NCBI GenBank assembly: GCA_022376925.1
Contig: JAIOJX010000006.1
Location: forward strand, 55,275,658 to 55,339,657
DNA from: Tragulus kanchil
Lineage: Eukaryota; Chordata; Mammalia; Artiodactyla; Tragulidae
Reading direction: 5' to 3'
DNA: 64,000 nt
Part shown: positions 36,071 through 47,745 of the stretch, piece by piece
Layout of the letters: the number at the start of each line of letters is the position of its first letter
How positions within the stretch are numbered: position 1 is the stretch's first letter
Position numbers and translations under genes: made by a program
The notes under the pieces: model-generated
Told to the model about the DNA's origin: nothing
The model's input: only the letters and a program-made list of their open reading frames with translations
Databases searched by the model: none

Positions 36071-37637
36071 GTTCTAGCAACACAACGTGGTGTGTCCATG
36101 TCAATGTACTTGCATGCATGTGTTTAATTTACCTACACTGGTTCTAGGTGCATTCCTTTCTATTGCATTGGCTTATATTTTAGATTACTGGCTTCCTGCT
36201 CCCATTTCCTACAAGTGGTTGTATTTCATTTTTCTAATATCTCTCAGCATTTGCCTTCCTCACTCCAGAAGGCTGCTACAGCCTATTGACCAGCTATCTC
36301 TTAAATTCTTCTTTTGAACCAAGGTATGGGATGAATAAGTAAATAAATAAGGTCATTTGGGGGTCTGAAAAATTTTACGGATAGCTTCCTTTCCTCTCTG
36401 GTTTCTTCTATAGCTGCAGTCATCAGCATCATTATCACACACATATACCTATGCATTATTTTGCCACTATGATGGTCTAGCGTGTATCAGCCTGCCTACA
36501 CTGTAATAGCTCAATTGACACTAAAGCACCTCAATATGTTTGCCTGTGTGCACCATAATACCCCATATTTACCATATCAGCCCAAAGTATGTCAGTGTGT
36601 GTGATTCTAGTCCATTACACACTATGACAGCCCCATATTATCAGTCTGCATTCACCATGATAACCAACTATTTATATGACGGCACAGCATATGTTAGTTT
36701 GTGTGTACCTTGAGACCATTTTACACTGTGAAGGACCAGTGCCCAGTCTCAGCACTCTTGTATTTGTTATAACAGCCTAGAGGATGTCTGAATGTATGTA
36801 TCATGACAGCCAACATACACTGTGATAGTTCAGGATCTATCAGCCAGCATGCATGGTAACAACCTTCTGTCTTGAGAGCTCAGTATATACCATGACAGTC
36901 TTGTAAGAACAGTAGTCATTTTACACGAGGAGGAGGCAGGCATTTTATGTCAGTCTGTATGTATCATGACTGTCCTGGTAACATCGTAACATCCTAGCAG
37001 ACTGGTATGCAGCTTGACAGCCCAGCAAATGTCAGCCTGCCTGTATTCTAAGAGTCCCTATACACTGTGACAGTACATGGTTTATCAGCTTGAATGCTCC
37101 ACTGCAAAACTGCATATTGTAATAGCTCAGCACAGGACATTTTGCATGTACAATGACAAATACAGACTGTAGGCATCCAGCGGATGGAAGTCTGTGGACT
37201 AGGACAGTCAGTGCGTAATGTGACAACTTATGATAATGTCCAGCCTTTTGTTCTAGCAACACAACGTGGTGTGTCCATGTCAATGTACTTGCATGCATGT
37301 GTTTAATTTACCTACACTGGTTCTAGGTGCATTCCTTTCTATTGCATTGGCTTATATTTTAGATTACTGGCTTCCTGCTCCCATTTCCTACAAGTGGTTG
37401 TATTTCATTTTTCTAATATCTCTCAGCATTTGCCTTCCTCACTCCAGAAGGCTGCTACAGCCTATTGACCAGCTATCTCTTAAATTCTTCTTTTGAACCA
37501 AGGTATGGGATGAATAAGTAAATAAATAAGGTCATTTGGGGGTCTGAAAAATTTTACCGGATAGCTTCCTTTCCTCTCTGGTTTCTTCTATAGCTGCAGT
37601 CATCAGCATCATTATCACACACATATACCTATGCATA
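35281..37637. repeat. Tandem duplication, period 1179 bp
   Basis: Copy 1 is 35281-36459 and copy 2 is 36460-37637. Differences are single bases (tagtgt/tagcgt at 35300/36479) and one indel in 'tttta(c)cgg' (36372-36379 versus 37551-37559). Confidence 0.95.
36130..36420. other. Unassigned DNA downstream of the minisatellite
   Basis: The 76-codon frame starting at 36087 occurs three times only because of the duplications (37266 and 38332). No domain recognised. Confidence 0.4.
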
Positions 37638-39348
37638 TGACTGCACATATATCACATCTTTAGAAACCCTCAAGGCTTCCTAGTGCTAAAGAAATGACTT
37701 AGCACCACTGTCATCACCTCCCATGTTTTCCTTCAGTTTTCCTTTGCAGTCCACTTTGTATTAGATCTTGCTTTATCCTGTAAACAACACTGTACTCTCT
37801 CATGTCTGAACCTTGGTTTGTCCTATGCCCTCTTGATATAATGTCATACATCTCTGAAAATCTCCTTAAAATTTTGAGATCTTTCTACCCAATTTCTCCC
37901 TTTCATTGACTCAAATATCTGAATCTTTGACAGTCAGGGAAATAGTATTTCACTAAGGGAATAAAGCTTATGTTAAGCATTTGGTTCTCATTACAAGGAA
38001 TTTTAGGGCAGTATTTGTCCACCACAATTTCTTCTAATAGGTGGCACCCCATCTCCATCTTCAGGTTCAAAAAGGAAGATTTCTCTATTTGAATATACCT
38101 CTTAACCAGACAGTATTCTGAGAGGTATGCCTGATTTACTAAGATGCTTTCATTAACTTATAATGGAAAGGAAACGAGCAGGTCACACCTATGCCGAGTC
38201 ATTGGAGTCAGTTTTTACAACCTCCCTACCCTTTGGAAGAAATCATTATTATTCATAAGATTATAGCCAATATTTTATAACCAATGTGACAACTTATGAT
38301 AATGTCCAGCCTTTTGTTCTAGCAACACAACGTGGTGTGTCCATGTCAATGTACTTGCATGCATGTGTTTAATTTACCTACACTGGTTCTAGGTGCATTC
38401 CTTTCTATTGCATTGGCTTATATTTTAGATTACTGGCTTCCTGCTCCCATTTCCTACAAGTGGTTGTATTTCATTTTTCTAATATCTCTCAGCATTTGCC
38501 TTCCTCACTCCAGAAGGCTGCTACAGCCTATTGACCAGCTATCTCTTAAATTCTTCTTTTGAACCAAGGTATGGGATGAATAAGTAAATAAATAAGGTCA
38601 TTTGGGGGTCTGAAAAATTTTACCGGATAGCTTCCTTTCCTCTCTGGTTTCTTCTATAGCTGCAGTCATCAGCATCATTATCACACACATATACCTATGC
38701 ATATGACTGCACATATATCACATCTTTAGAAACCCTCAAGGCTTCCTAGTGCTAAAGAAATGACTTAGCACCACTGCCATCACCTCCCATGTTTTCCTTC
38801 AGTTTTCCTTTGCAGTCCACTTTGTATTAGATCTTGCTTTATCCTGTAAACAACACTGTACTCTCTCATGTCTGAACCTTGGTTTGTCCTATGCCCTCTT
38901 GATATAATGTCATACATCTCTGAAAATCTCCTTAAAATTTTGAGATCTTTCTACCCAATTTCTCCCTTTCATTGACTCAAATATCTGAATCTTTGACAGT
39001 CAGGGAAATAGTATTTCACTAAGGGAATAAAGCTTATGTTAAGCATTTGGTTCTCATTACAAGGAATTTTAGGGCAGTATTTGTCCACCACAATTTCTTC
39101 TAATAGGTGGCACCCCATCTCCATCTTCAGGTTCAAAAAGGAAGATTTCTCTATTTGAATATACCTCTTAACCAGACAGTATTCTGAGAGGTATGCCTGA
39201 TTTACTAAGATGCTTTCATTAACTTATAATGGAAAGGAAACGAGCAGGTCACACCTATGCCGAGTCATTGGAGTCAGTTTTTACAACCTCCCTACCCTTT
39301 GGAAGAAATCATTATTATTCATAAGAATATAGCCAATATTTTATAACC
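37217..39348. repeat. Tandem duplication, period 1066 bp, overlapping the previous one
   Basis: Copy 1 is 37217-38282 and copy 2 is 38283-about 39348. Because it overlaps the preceding duplication, the stretch starting 'aatgtgacaacttatgataa' is present three times (36038, 37217, 38283). Differences are isolated bases such as gtcatc/gccatc (37711/38777). Confidence 0.95.
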
Positions 39349-39951
39349 AATGTGTATAACCAATATTTTATTTAGGTTATAAATATTTTATCTAGGTTAG
39401 GTTAGAAGATAAAAGTCCTCTGCCCTTAAGAAACCTGCATTTATAGTGAACAGTAATGATTACAGTACAAAACTATGGAAACACAGATAAGAGAGACTCT
39501 GAGTTGTGATGTGGAGAAAGTAGCATTTCAGTTAAGTCTGGAAAAACCAGACAAACACCTGCAGGGAGAGTGCTCCAGGTATAGGGACCAGCCTTTAATT
39601 ACGAAAGATGTGAAATATGAGGGGAAAAAGGAGGATAAATAATGACCGAAAAGTTTTTGGCTTAAGCAAATTTTGGGCTTAAGAAGGATGCCATTAGCTG
39701 GAATGTCTAGAGTACAGTGAAGCAGAATTTGGCTGGTTTTAGACACAATAAATTTGAGGTGCCTATTCAACATTCAAGTGTAGATGCTGAGAAAGCAATA
39801 GAATATATGAGTCTGGAGTTCAGGGGAGAGACATAAATTTAGGAGCTGTCCTTTTGTAGATGATGTTTAAAGCCATGAGACAAGTTGGCAAGGGATACAG
39901 CGTAAATAGAGAAATGGACTGAACCCTGAGCTAATCCAGGATTATGAAGTC
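39349..39951. other. Unassigned DNA, probably old repeat
   Basis: The stretch 39480-39760 resembles an old, widespread mammalian repeat ('gtagcatttcagttaagtct', 'gagagtgctccaggtatagg') of uncertain family. No gene. Confidence 0.35.
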
Positions 39952-40199
39952 AAGATTGGAGAAAGGGGGCTTCCCTGGTGGTCCAGAGGGTAGAGACATC
40001 GCCTTGCAGTGCAAGGGGCGCTGGTTTGATCCCTGGCCTGGCAAGATCCCATGTGCCGTGGAACGACTGGACCCATGTGTCCAACTACATAGCCAGAGCT
40101 CTGGAGCACATGCACCCAGAGACAGTGCTCTGCAGTAAGAGAGGCCACTGCGATGGTAGGCCCACAAAAAAAAAAAAAAAAAAAAAAGACTGGAGGAAG
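39952..40199 (+). mobile_element. CHR-type SINE, short form lacking the long 3' body
   Basis: The head is 'gggcttccctggtggtccag', with B-box-like 'gtttgatcc'. The body is the same as in long copies up to 'gcgatggtaggcccac', then it passes directly into a 23-base A-run. Imperfect direct repeats flank it: aagattggagaaag (39952-39965) and aagactggaggaag (40186-40199). Confidence 0.88.
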
Positions 40200-41104
40200 A
40201 AACAACACAGGATGCTAAGCAGTAGTCTATAATGGTGGAGAGAGAAACCAGGAAGCCAAAATAGCATTGGAAGCCAAGAGTCCAATACTGCTGAGATTAG
40301 TCAGGTAACACGAGGATGTGGAATTAAATTTGGATCAGATGGATTTAAACCATGGATTTAAACTTTGTATTATTGGATTTAGCAACAATGAAGTCATTAT
40401 TGATCTCAGAAAGAGTAATTTTGGTGTAGTGGTAGAGGCAGAGTCTGAGTTTGAGAAAGAATAGAAAGAGAACTATATGTAGCAAGTATGAACAACTTAA
40501 ATGTTTTTTCTGTAAGGGGAGCAGATGGCCTTAGAAAAGTACAGAAAGCACTCATGTATATGATAGAGAGAAGAAAATGAATAAAGGTGCAGACTCTGGT
40601 AGAGAGATGTTTGTAACATGCTTGTCCCAGTGATTAACACACAGTAAGTGATGAATTGTTGTGTTTATCACTTCACTCAATCATGGCACATTACCTCTAA
40701 CTTCAACAGTGCTCCCAGGCTATATGGTACAGCACTATATCATTGAAAGGAAGAAAGTAAAGTACTCAGTTTCTGTGGACTAGACAATTAAACTAATTGA
40801 TTAACTAATTTTTTCATTCAGTAAGCATCTGTTGATTATCTATGAGGTGTTCCAAAATATGTCTTAGATTCATTTAAATAAATCCAATAAATATAGGCTA
40901 AGAAATGACAATAGGCAAAATAGTTTATTTTATTTTGCTTTACATGCATATTTTATTGCAAAACAAAAATTGGGAAATCAGGAAGATAATCATGAATTTA
41001 GCAAGAATAGCCTCGTTTCTATTCTTGTATACATACAAGGTATATACATATATAAAGTATTACAGCACATATATTAGACAAGATGCTCTGTATGTGCACA
41101 CTAT
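40200..41104. other. Unassigned DNA
   Basis: No gene or clear repeat. The 70-codon frame at 40905-41117 is unremarkable. Confidence 0.45.
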
Positions 41105-41503
41105 GCCCTTTTTTTAGTCTTTTTTTTCCCCCACAGAATTTTGTTTACTGCCCCACATCTACCTGAATCCACCGTAGATATACATACGTCCCCTCCCTCT
41201 TGAACTTTCCCTTCCTGTCCCTCCCCACTCCATCTCCCTAGGTTGTTGCAGAGCCCCTGTTCAAGTTCCCTTAGTCTTACAATAGGTTCCCCTCCCCTCA
41301 ATGTCCCTAAGTCTATTCTCTATGTCTGTTTCTCCATTGCTGATCTGCATATACATTTATCAGTACCATCTTTCTAGATTCCATATATATGTGTCAGTAT
41401 ACAATATTTTTCTCTTTCTGACTTACTTCACTCTGTGTAATAGGGGAGAACTAACTCAAATGCATTTCTTTTTATGGCTGAGTAATATTCCATTGTATAT
41501 ATA

Positions 41504-41806
41504 TGTACCACAACCTTTTTTATTTTTTCTGGCCTCTTTTATTGGTTTTTTAATTGATTGATTTTCATCCATCTTTATTCTTTGGCCTGTGTGGGCCTCC
41601 CACTGCAGTGGCCTCTCTTGCTGCAGAGCACTGGCTCTGGGCGCATGAGCTTCAGAGCGCTGGCTCGTAATTGGACACACCAGTCCAGCCACTCCGCAGC
41701 ATGTGGGATCTTCCCTGGCCAGGGATGGAACTGGTGCCCCCTGCATTGCAAGGCAGACTCTTTACCCACTGGACCACCAAGGAGGCCCTGTAACGCAGCT
41801 TCTTTA
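41504..41806 (-). mobile_element. CHR-type SINE, antisense, nested in L1
   Basis: 'ctcttttattggttttttaa' and 'catccatctttattctttgg' lead into the body. It ends 'ccactggaccaccaaggagg', the complement of the head. Imperfect flanks, gtaccacaacctttttta and gtaacgcagcttctttat, suggest an older insertion. Confidence 0.85.
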
Positions 41807-42023
41807 TCCATTTGTCTGTTGATGGACATCTAGGTTGCTTGTATTTTCTAGCTATTGTAAATAGTGCTGCAATGAACAATAGGGCACATGTGTCTCCTTC
41901 AAGTTTGATTTCCTCAGGCTATACACCTAGTCATGGGATTGCTGGATCATATGGTGGCTCTATTCTTAGTTTTTTGAGGAATCTCCACACTGTCTTCCAT
42001 AGTGGCTATATCAGTTCACATTC

Positions 42024-42419
42024 TCACCAACAGTGCAAAAGGGTTCCCTTTTCTCCACATTCTCTCCAGTATTTATTGTTTGTAGACTTTTTGATGATGG
42101 CCATTCTGACTGGTGTGAGGTGATATCTCATTGTAGTTTTGATTCTCATTTCTCTAACAATGAGCGATGTTGAGTATCTTTTCGTGTGTTTTTTGGCCAT
42201 CTGTATGTCTTCTTTGGAGAGATGTCTGTTTAGGTTTTTTTCCCATTTTTTGATTGGATTGTTTGCTTTTTTGGTGTTGAGTTGTCTGAGCTGCTTGTAT
42301 ATTTTTGAAATTAATTCTTTGTCAATTGTTTCATTTGCCATTATTTTCTCCCATTCTGAGAGTTGTCTTTTCACCTTCTTTATAGTTTCTTTTGCTGTGC
42401 AAAAGCTTTTAAGTTTCAT
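42024..42419 (-). pseudogene. L1 ORF2 C-terminal fragment
   Basis: A 131-codon open stretch contains 'KSFCTAK', '[11 protein letters not shown]' and the start of the Cys-rich motif (C-x2-C-like '[13 protein letters not shown]'). It matches the C-terminal ORF2 region of the L1 at 15596 residue for residue in most places. It is a fragment: the upstream RT is missing, and the 3' end passes a frame break near the SINE. Confidence 0.85.
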
Positions 42420-42660
42420 GAGGTCTCACTTGCTTAGGTTTGTTTTTATTGCCATTACTCTAGGAGTTGGGTCATAGAAGATTCTGCTTTGATTTATGTC
42501 ATTGAGTATTCTGCTTATGTTTTCTTCTAAGAGTTTCTGGTCTTAAAGAGATGGCTTAATGGTCTTTAATCTGTTTTGAGTTTATCTTTCTGTATGGTGT
42601 TAGGAAGTGTTTCAACTTCCTGCTCATGGAGGTCACATGCAACTTCATTAGATCTCAAAA

Positions 42661-43689
42661 ATTCTGAAACTGCTATCCCAGTTACACTCTAAGCAATTTC
42701 ATGAAGACAGTCCCCAAACTTTCGTACCTGTTGCTCTTGCCTATTTTTGTCTCCTGGACTCATACCTTACATTTAATATTCAATTCTAGTTCCAGTGAAT
42801 TTTAACAAATTTAGGAAAGCTCTTTCTGGCTCTCTTCAGAGTTTATGCTCCCATGTGGACTTTATGCCTTTGTTTTTGGTGCCGTCTGCCCTTATTTTTT
42901 TGAGTAAAGATTTCCTTGCTCTAGCCCCTACTGCTATGTCATACAAAACATCTTTTGAATTTATACATGAGATTTTGAATCCCCAGTCTGCCATCACTCA
43001 AGGCAGTAGATGAAAAATGATCACTGTGCTACCCCTGCAAAAGGGAATGCAGTACAGTTATATGAAAGAGCAAAGTGAGACAGGAAACTACTATCTATCA
43101 CTACACAATTGACCACTGTGAAGTTTAATTCGTGGTAGAGTATTCACAGGAACTGCAAGAAAAGATATTCCTAGTGCTTTTTCAGTCTCGCTCCTAAGAT
43201 TGATTTGAAGTGGATGAGGTGGAGGGAGGGGAAGGGATGTCCATAAGATATGCCAAAGACTTTCTCCTATATAAGCGACCTATAGTTTGTAGAGAGCCCT
43301 GAAAGAGAGTCTTTTCTTGCTGACTGCTTATCTAAGGAGGGTGAATAAGTGGGTGGGCTTCCAGTAAAGGGAAGTTCCTTTCAATGGGATCCACAGGATT
43401 CTGAAGCTTAGAGCATAATATGGTTATATATCCTATACAAATCCTATATATCCTAATTGTCCTGTATTCAGGACACACTGAATACCAGTAAAAATAAACA
43501 TTTCTTTCTAGCAAGGTAAAAAAAGAGGGAACTGTCTTAAATCCTAGCATTTATCTTTCTGACTTAACATCTAAAAAGAAAGCTCTTTTGTGTATTGCAC
43601 TGTGTGTGTGTATGTGTGTTTTTATGTGTGTAAGAAATCTCTCTCCTTTGTGTATTCCATTGTGTATGTGTCTGTGTGTTTGTCACATC
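42661..43689. other. Unassigned DNA with a (TG)n stretch at 43600-43640
   Basis: No gene or named repeat. An interrupted 'gtgtgtgtgtatgtgtg' run is the only feature of note. Confidence 0.45.
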
Positions 43690-43960
43690 TTCTTAATCCA
43701 TTCACATGTTGATGGGCACTTGGGTTGCTTCTATGTCTAGGGTATTTTAAATAATGCTGCTTTGAACATTGAGGTGCGTATATCTTTTTGAATAAGAGTT
43801 TTCATTTTTTCCAGGTATATACTGAGGAGCAGAATTGCTGAATCATGTGATAGTTCAGTTTTTAGTTTTCTTTATAGGAGCCACCATATTATTTTCCACT
43901 CTGGCTGCACCAATTTACATTCCCAACGAGAGTATACAAGGGTTCCTTTTAGAAAGATGT
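43690..43960 (-). mobile_element. Older L1 3'-end fragment, antisense
   Basis: 'ttaatccattcacatgttga', 'aataatgctgctttgaacat' and 'ggagccaccatattattttc' are antisense L1 3' landmarks. Confidence 0.7.
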
Positions 43961-44020
43961 GTTCTTGTCACCACTGTATCCCCAGAGGCTAGCATAGCAT
44001 ATTTATTGAATGAATGACTG
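43960..44020 (+). mobile_element. L2 3'-end fragment, sense
   Basis: 'caccactgtatccccagagg' followed by 'tttattgaatgaatgact' matches the end of the ancient LINE L2. Confidence 0.6.
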
Positions 44021-44335
44021 TCTCTTTGGCCCAGGGCTTGTGTCCTATTCCTGGGATATTATTACATGTGTGAAAGTTCTTTCTCTGCACAGAGGCAGGT
44101 ACATTCTTCCCTGACTGTAGCTTTTCCCAGGTAATGTTATTTAATCTAGTCATCTGATTTTCTATGCTGCCAGGATACCAATCACCTCTTCAGTCTTCTG
44201 TAATAGAGCTTGTTTTCACCAAGTTACTAGTTACTCCTAGTGCCAATTTTATTAGATCTTTCTATCCCACATTACCCTGATGCTCCTTCTGGAAATACTC
44301 TCGTGCCTTAACTACATCTCATGAATTTCGTACTC

Positions 44336-45024
44336 AAAAATGTACGCCCCAGGGTGCGGGGAGCTGCCCTGTTTCAAGGGGTTTCTTTTAAGGAAACATA
44401 GCTCTGGGAGCTGCCCTGGAAATAGGGGCTGATAACAACATAGCTCTCTGTCCCGCCACCCCAGGTATTGTGAAGACATTCCTGAGCTATCCTAAAGGAC
44501 ACCTGGAGCCTGGGTACAGATGAAAAGGGCTTGAGGGGCTTTATGCCCCGAACCATTGTAATCTAAAGAGCTTTGAATATGTTAATGACTTACCAGGTGG
44601 TAATACCTAGTTAATGGCCTGCCTTAGGGAGAGGATGCTAGGTCTGAGAAACCTGGCCTAAAGCATGTATACACTACTGTTTGCTGTGTGTTATCTGATT
44701 TTGAGAAGAATAAAATGTATGAGCGAATTCAATAAATGGGTCAGCAACTTGTCAGCAACCTGTAGAGTTGTCTGCCTCTTGCTGTCCCTCTCAACCCCAT
44801 CTTTTCTGTCCTTCTTTCTTTTCTTAGCCTATCTGCCACTCTCTTCAGGATCTATTCAACTGCCGGCTGGCCTGGCACCAGGGACTTCCCTGGTGGGAAG
44901 AATCTGCTTTACAATCCAGGGGATGCAGGCTCAATCCCTGGTCAGGGAACTAACATCCCACATGCCTCAGCTAAGACCCAGTACAGCCAAATAAATAAAT
45001 ATTTTCAAAAAAATGTATGCCCCA
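44336..45024 (+). mobile_element. Composite insertion: LTR-like segment plus CHR-type SINE between 16-bp direct repeats
   Basis: The direct repeat aaaaatgtaygcccca lies at 44336-44351 and 45009-45024. The single mismatch is C/T at a CpG. Between them, 44355-44880 is LTR-like: it starts tgcggggagctgccc and carries two AATAAA-type signals near 44711 and 44731 followed by a T/C-rich stretch. 44881-45008 is a short CHR-type SINE head with an (aaat)n tail. The long repeat and A-rich 3' end point to L1-type target-primed insertion of one joined RNA, not separate LTR and SINE events. Confidence 0.65.
44355..44880 (+). mobile_element. LTR-like segment, possibly betaretrovirus-like (class II) ERV
   Basis: It begins with tgcggggagctg, similar in style to class II LTR starts. 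It has 'aagaataaaatgtatgag' and 'ttcaataaatggg' as polyadenylation-type signals and a pyrimidine-rich 3' part. I cannot place the 3' LTR end, and no primer site or internal region follows. Confidence 0.5.
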
Positions 45025-45399
45025 ATCCATTGTCTTAAATTCAATCTGTCTTAAATTCAATCACAAATGTCCAATTAACTCTCCAAGAAGAATCTCAAAT
45101 ACAGTGTAATCAAAATTTGATCTGTAACCATCCCCTCAGACAAGCTCCTTGTTCTGTATTTGTCATTACATATTAATTGGATTGATTAATCCAATTAACT
45201 AGATTAATTAAATCATGTTTGTTCCTCTTTTCTCAATTGATTTCCAAGTGCTATGACCTAGTTCAAGTTTTCTACTGGTTTCCTGAATTTAAATAGTAAA
45301 CATTTTGAACCTTTGTTTTTTCTTAGTGTTAAGAATAAAATGTTAATTATGTTTCTGCCCTCTCAATGATGTAATAATAATAGCCATGATGGTGATGAT
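45025..45399. other. Unassigned DNA with a 9-bp-arm palindrome at 45175-45196
   Basis: aattggatt, a 4-nt spacer, then aatccaatt. Nothing else recognised. Confidence 0.6.
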
Positions 45400-45635
45400 A
45401 TATGATATTTATTAAGCACCTGTTGTGTATGGAATACTCTTCTTAGCCATTTATATTTACTGATTTATTTATTCTTTGCAACAGCCCTATGAAGCAGATG
45501 CTATCTATGATCAGTCCTATTATTCTAAGGAAGAAATCAAGGCTCAAAGAGATTAAATAATTTGTCTTGATTATAATAGCTAAATAGCTACATAAGTGCA
45601 GTTAAGCTCGAGAATCTGCACTCTTGAAATTATTC
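45400..45635 (-). mobile_element. MIR element, antisense
   Basis: 'ttattaagcacctgttgtgt', 'gcaacagccctatgaagcag' and 'ggctcaaagagattaaataa' are in the order of an antisense MIR. Diverged. Confidence 0.7.
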
Positions 45636-47735
45636 TTAAATTCTTACTCATTTTTTCTTACATTATGTCCTTTCTATTTCAAGAATTCTTAACAATTCCC
45701 ACATGTTTCAGGATGATAGTACCAACCATTATTTAGATTGAATTATCACTAGTCTCATTGATTGCTACTTTTGCTCATGTGCTAATTTTCACCATCTTCA
45801 GATCTTTATGCTAATGCATTTGGCTAGGGCATGTTTATGAGTATCTTTTTTTCAGAAAGGAAATATGGGTACAGTACTTTCTAAGTGCTTGTATGTCTAA
45901 AAATCCCTTGCCATCATGAATGAACAAAATTTGGTTGGATGTGGTCATACAGTATTGCTGTCTCTTTTTCTGTATTCATATTTAATTAATACTGTATTAA
46001 TACTATCCAGTATTATATATGAAGATACTGGTGTCAATCAGATTACTTTTTTTTAAGTAATTACTCTTGTTTGTATGGAGGCTTTTAGAACTTTACCACT
46101 TGATTCCAAAATGTCACCAGTGTATGTTAAAATGTATGTAGGTAATTTTGCAGTAGTTTTGGCCAGTGTTTGGTTTTTCAGCTGAGAGAATTTTTCTTCC
46201 AGTTCAACTTTTATTGCCATTTCTCTTTCATCTGCCCTGTTCTCTCCTTTCAGTCCTATCATTGTTCAAACTGGAGTACTGGGTTTCTCCTCCATTAATT
46301 TTCTCCTAATTTCCCTTTGTCTTTTTGCTTTGCATTTTGTAAGGATTATTTCAATAATTAAACTCTTTAACTTAGCATTGGGTAGCACACACTCTTATGT
46401 TCATTGCTTCTATTAAATTTTTCACTTTGAGAAATATGATTTTTTATAGAAAAACACTTAGTTATTGTCAAATTACTCTTTATTGTGGGAGGCAGCTGTA
46501 TTTTATCAGTGCAATATCCCATTAATAGAGTTTAGAATTCTTTAAAGTTTTCTCCCATTTTCTTATATGAATTCTTTTTAAAAAATTTGACCTATTTTTC
46601 CTGGTTATTCAGTTTAATACTCTATTTTGCTAAGTTTGATAGTATAAAAATCAAGGCTCAAAGAGATTAAATAATTTGTCTTGATTATAATAGCAATAAA
46701 AGTGCAGTTAAGCTCGAGAATCTGCACTCTTGAAATTATTCTTAAATTCTTACTCATTTTTTCTTACATTATGTCCTTTCTATTTCAAGAATTCTTAACA
46801 ATTCCCACATGTTTCAGGATGATAGTACCAACCATTATTTAGATTGAATTATCACTAGTCTCATTGATTGCTACTTTTGCTCATGTGCTAATTTTCACCA
46901 TCTTCAGATCTTTATGCTAATGCATTTGGCTAGCGCGTGTTGATGAGTATCTTTTTTTCACAAAGGAAATATGGGTACAGTACTTTCTAAGTGCTTGTAT
47001 GTCTAAAAATCCCTTGCCATCATGAATGAACAAAATTTGGTTGGATGTGGTCATACAGTATTGCTGTCTCTTTTTCTGTATTCATATTTAATTAATACTG
47101 TATTAATACTATCCAGTATTATATATGAAGATACTGGTGTCAATCAGATTACTTTTTTTTAAGTAATTACTCTTGTTTGTATGGAGGCTTTTAGAACTTT
47201 ACCACTTGATTCCAAAATGTCACCAGTGTATGTTAAAATGTATGTAGGTAATTTTGCAGTAGTTTTGGCCAGTGTTTGGTTTTTCAGCTGAGAGAATTTT
47301 TCTTCCAGTTCAACTTTTATTGCCATTTCTCTTTCATCTGCCCTGTTCTCTCCTTTCAGTCCTATCATTGTTCAAACTGGAGTACTGGGTTTCTCCTCCA
47401 TTAATTTTCTCCTAATTTCCCTTTGTCTTTTTGCTTTGCATTTTGTAAGGATTATTTCAATAATTAAACTCTTTAACTTAGCATTGGGTAGCACACACTC
47501 TTATGTTCATTGCTTCTATTAAATTTTTCACTTTGAGAAATATGATTTTTTATAGAAAAACACTTAGTTATTGTCAAATTACTCTTTATTGTGGGAGGCA
47601 GCTGTATTTTATCAGTGCAATATCCCATTAATAGAGTTTAGAATTCTTTAAAGTTTTCTCCCATTTTCTTATATGAATTCTTTTTAAAAAATTTGACCTA
47701 TTTTTCCTGGTTATTCAGTTTAATACTCTATTTTG
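45537..47735. repeat. Tandem duplication, period 1114 bp
   Basis: Copy 1 is 45537-46630 and copy 2 is 46651-47734. The start of copy 2 is disturbed ('atagcaataaaagtgcag' for 'atagctaaatagctacataagtgcag'). The junction filler 46631-46650 looks like a noisy reading of the 'gaggttctgattgtaagaat' that follows copy 2. Confidence 0.95.
45700..46630. other. Unassigned DNA upstream of the provirus
   Basis: The 69-codon minus-strand frame at 46053-46262 (repeated at 47159-47368) has no recognisable domain. No gene called. Confidence 0.4.
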
Positions 47736-47745
47736 AGGTTCTGAT

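Larger units (their letters stand above)
41105..42660 (-). mobile_element. Antisense L1 3' half (ORF2 C-terminus and 3' UTR)
   Basis: The minus strand reads ORF2 C-terminus into a 3' UTR and a short A-rich end at 41105-41130. It is closely related to the full-length L1 at 15596. A CHR-type SINE splits it at 41523-41787. 5'-truncated at about 42660. Confidence 0.88.

Noticed and set aside
35275..37250. Possible CRISPR-like array of short repeats
   Set aside because: The units are degenerate and of unequal length without unique spacers, in ruminant DNA. It is a minisatellite.
36087..38562. 76-codon frame present three times as a small gene family
   Set aside because: The three copies come from overlapping ~1.1-kb duplications. 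No domain, no codon bias, no conservation visible.
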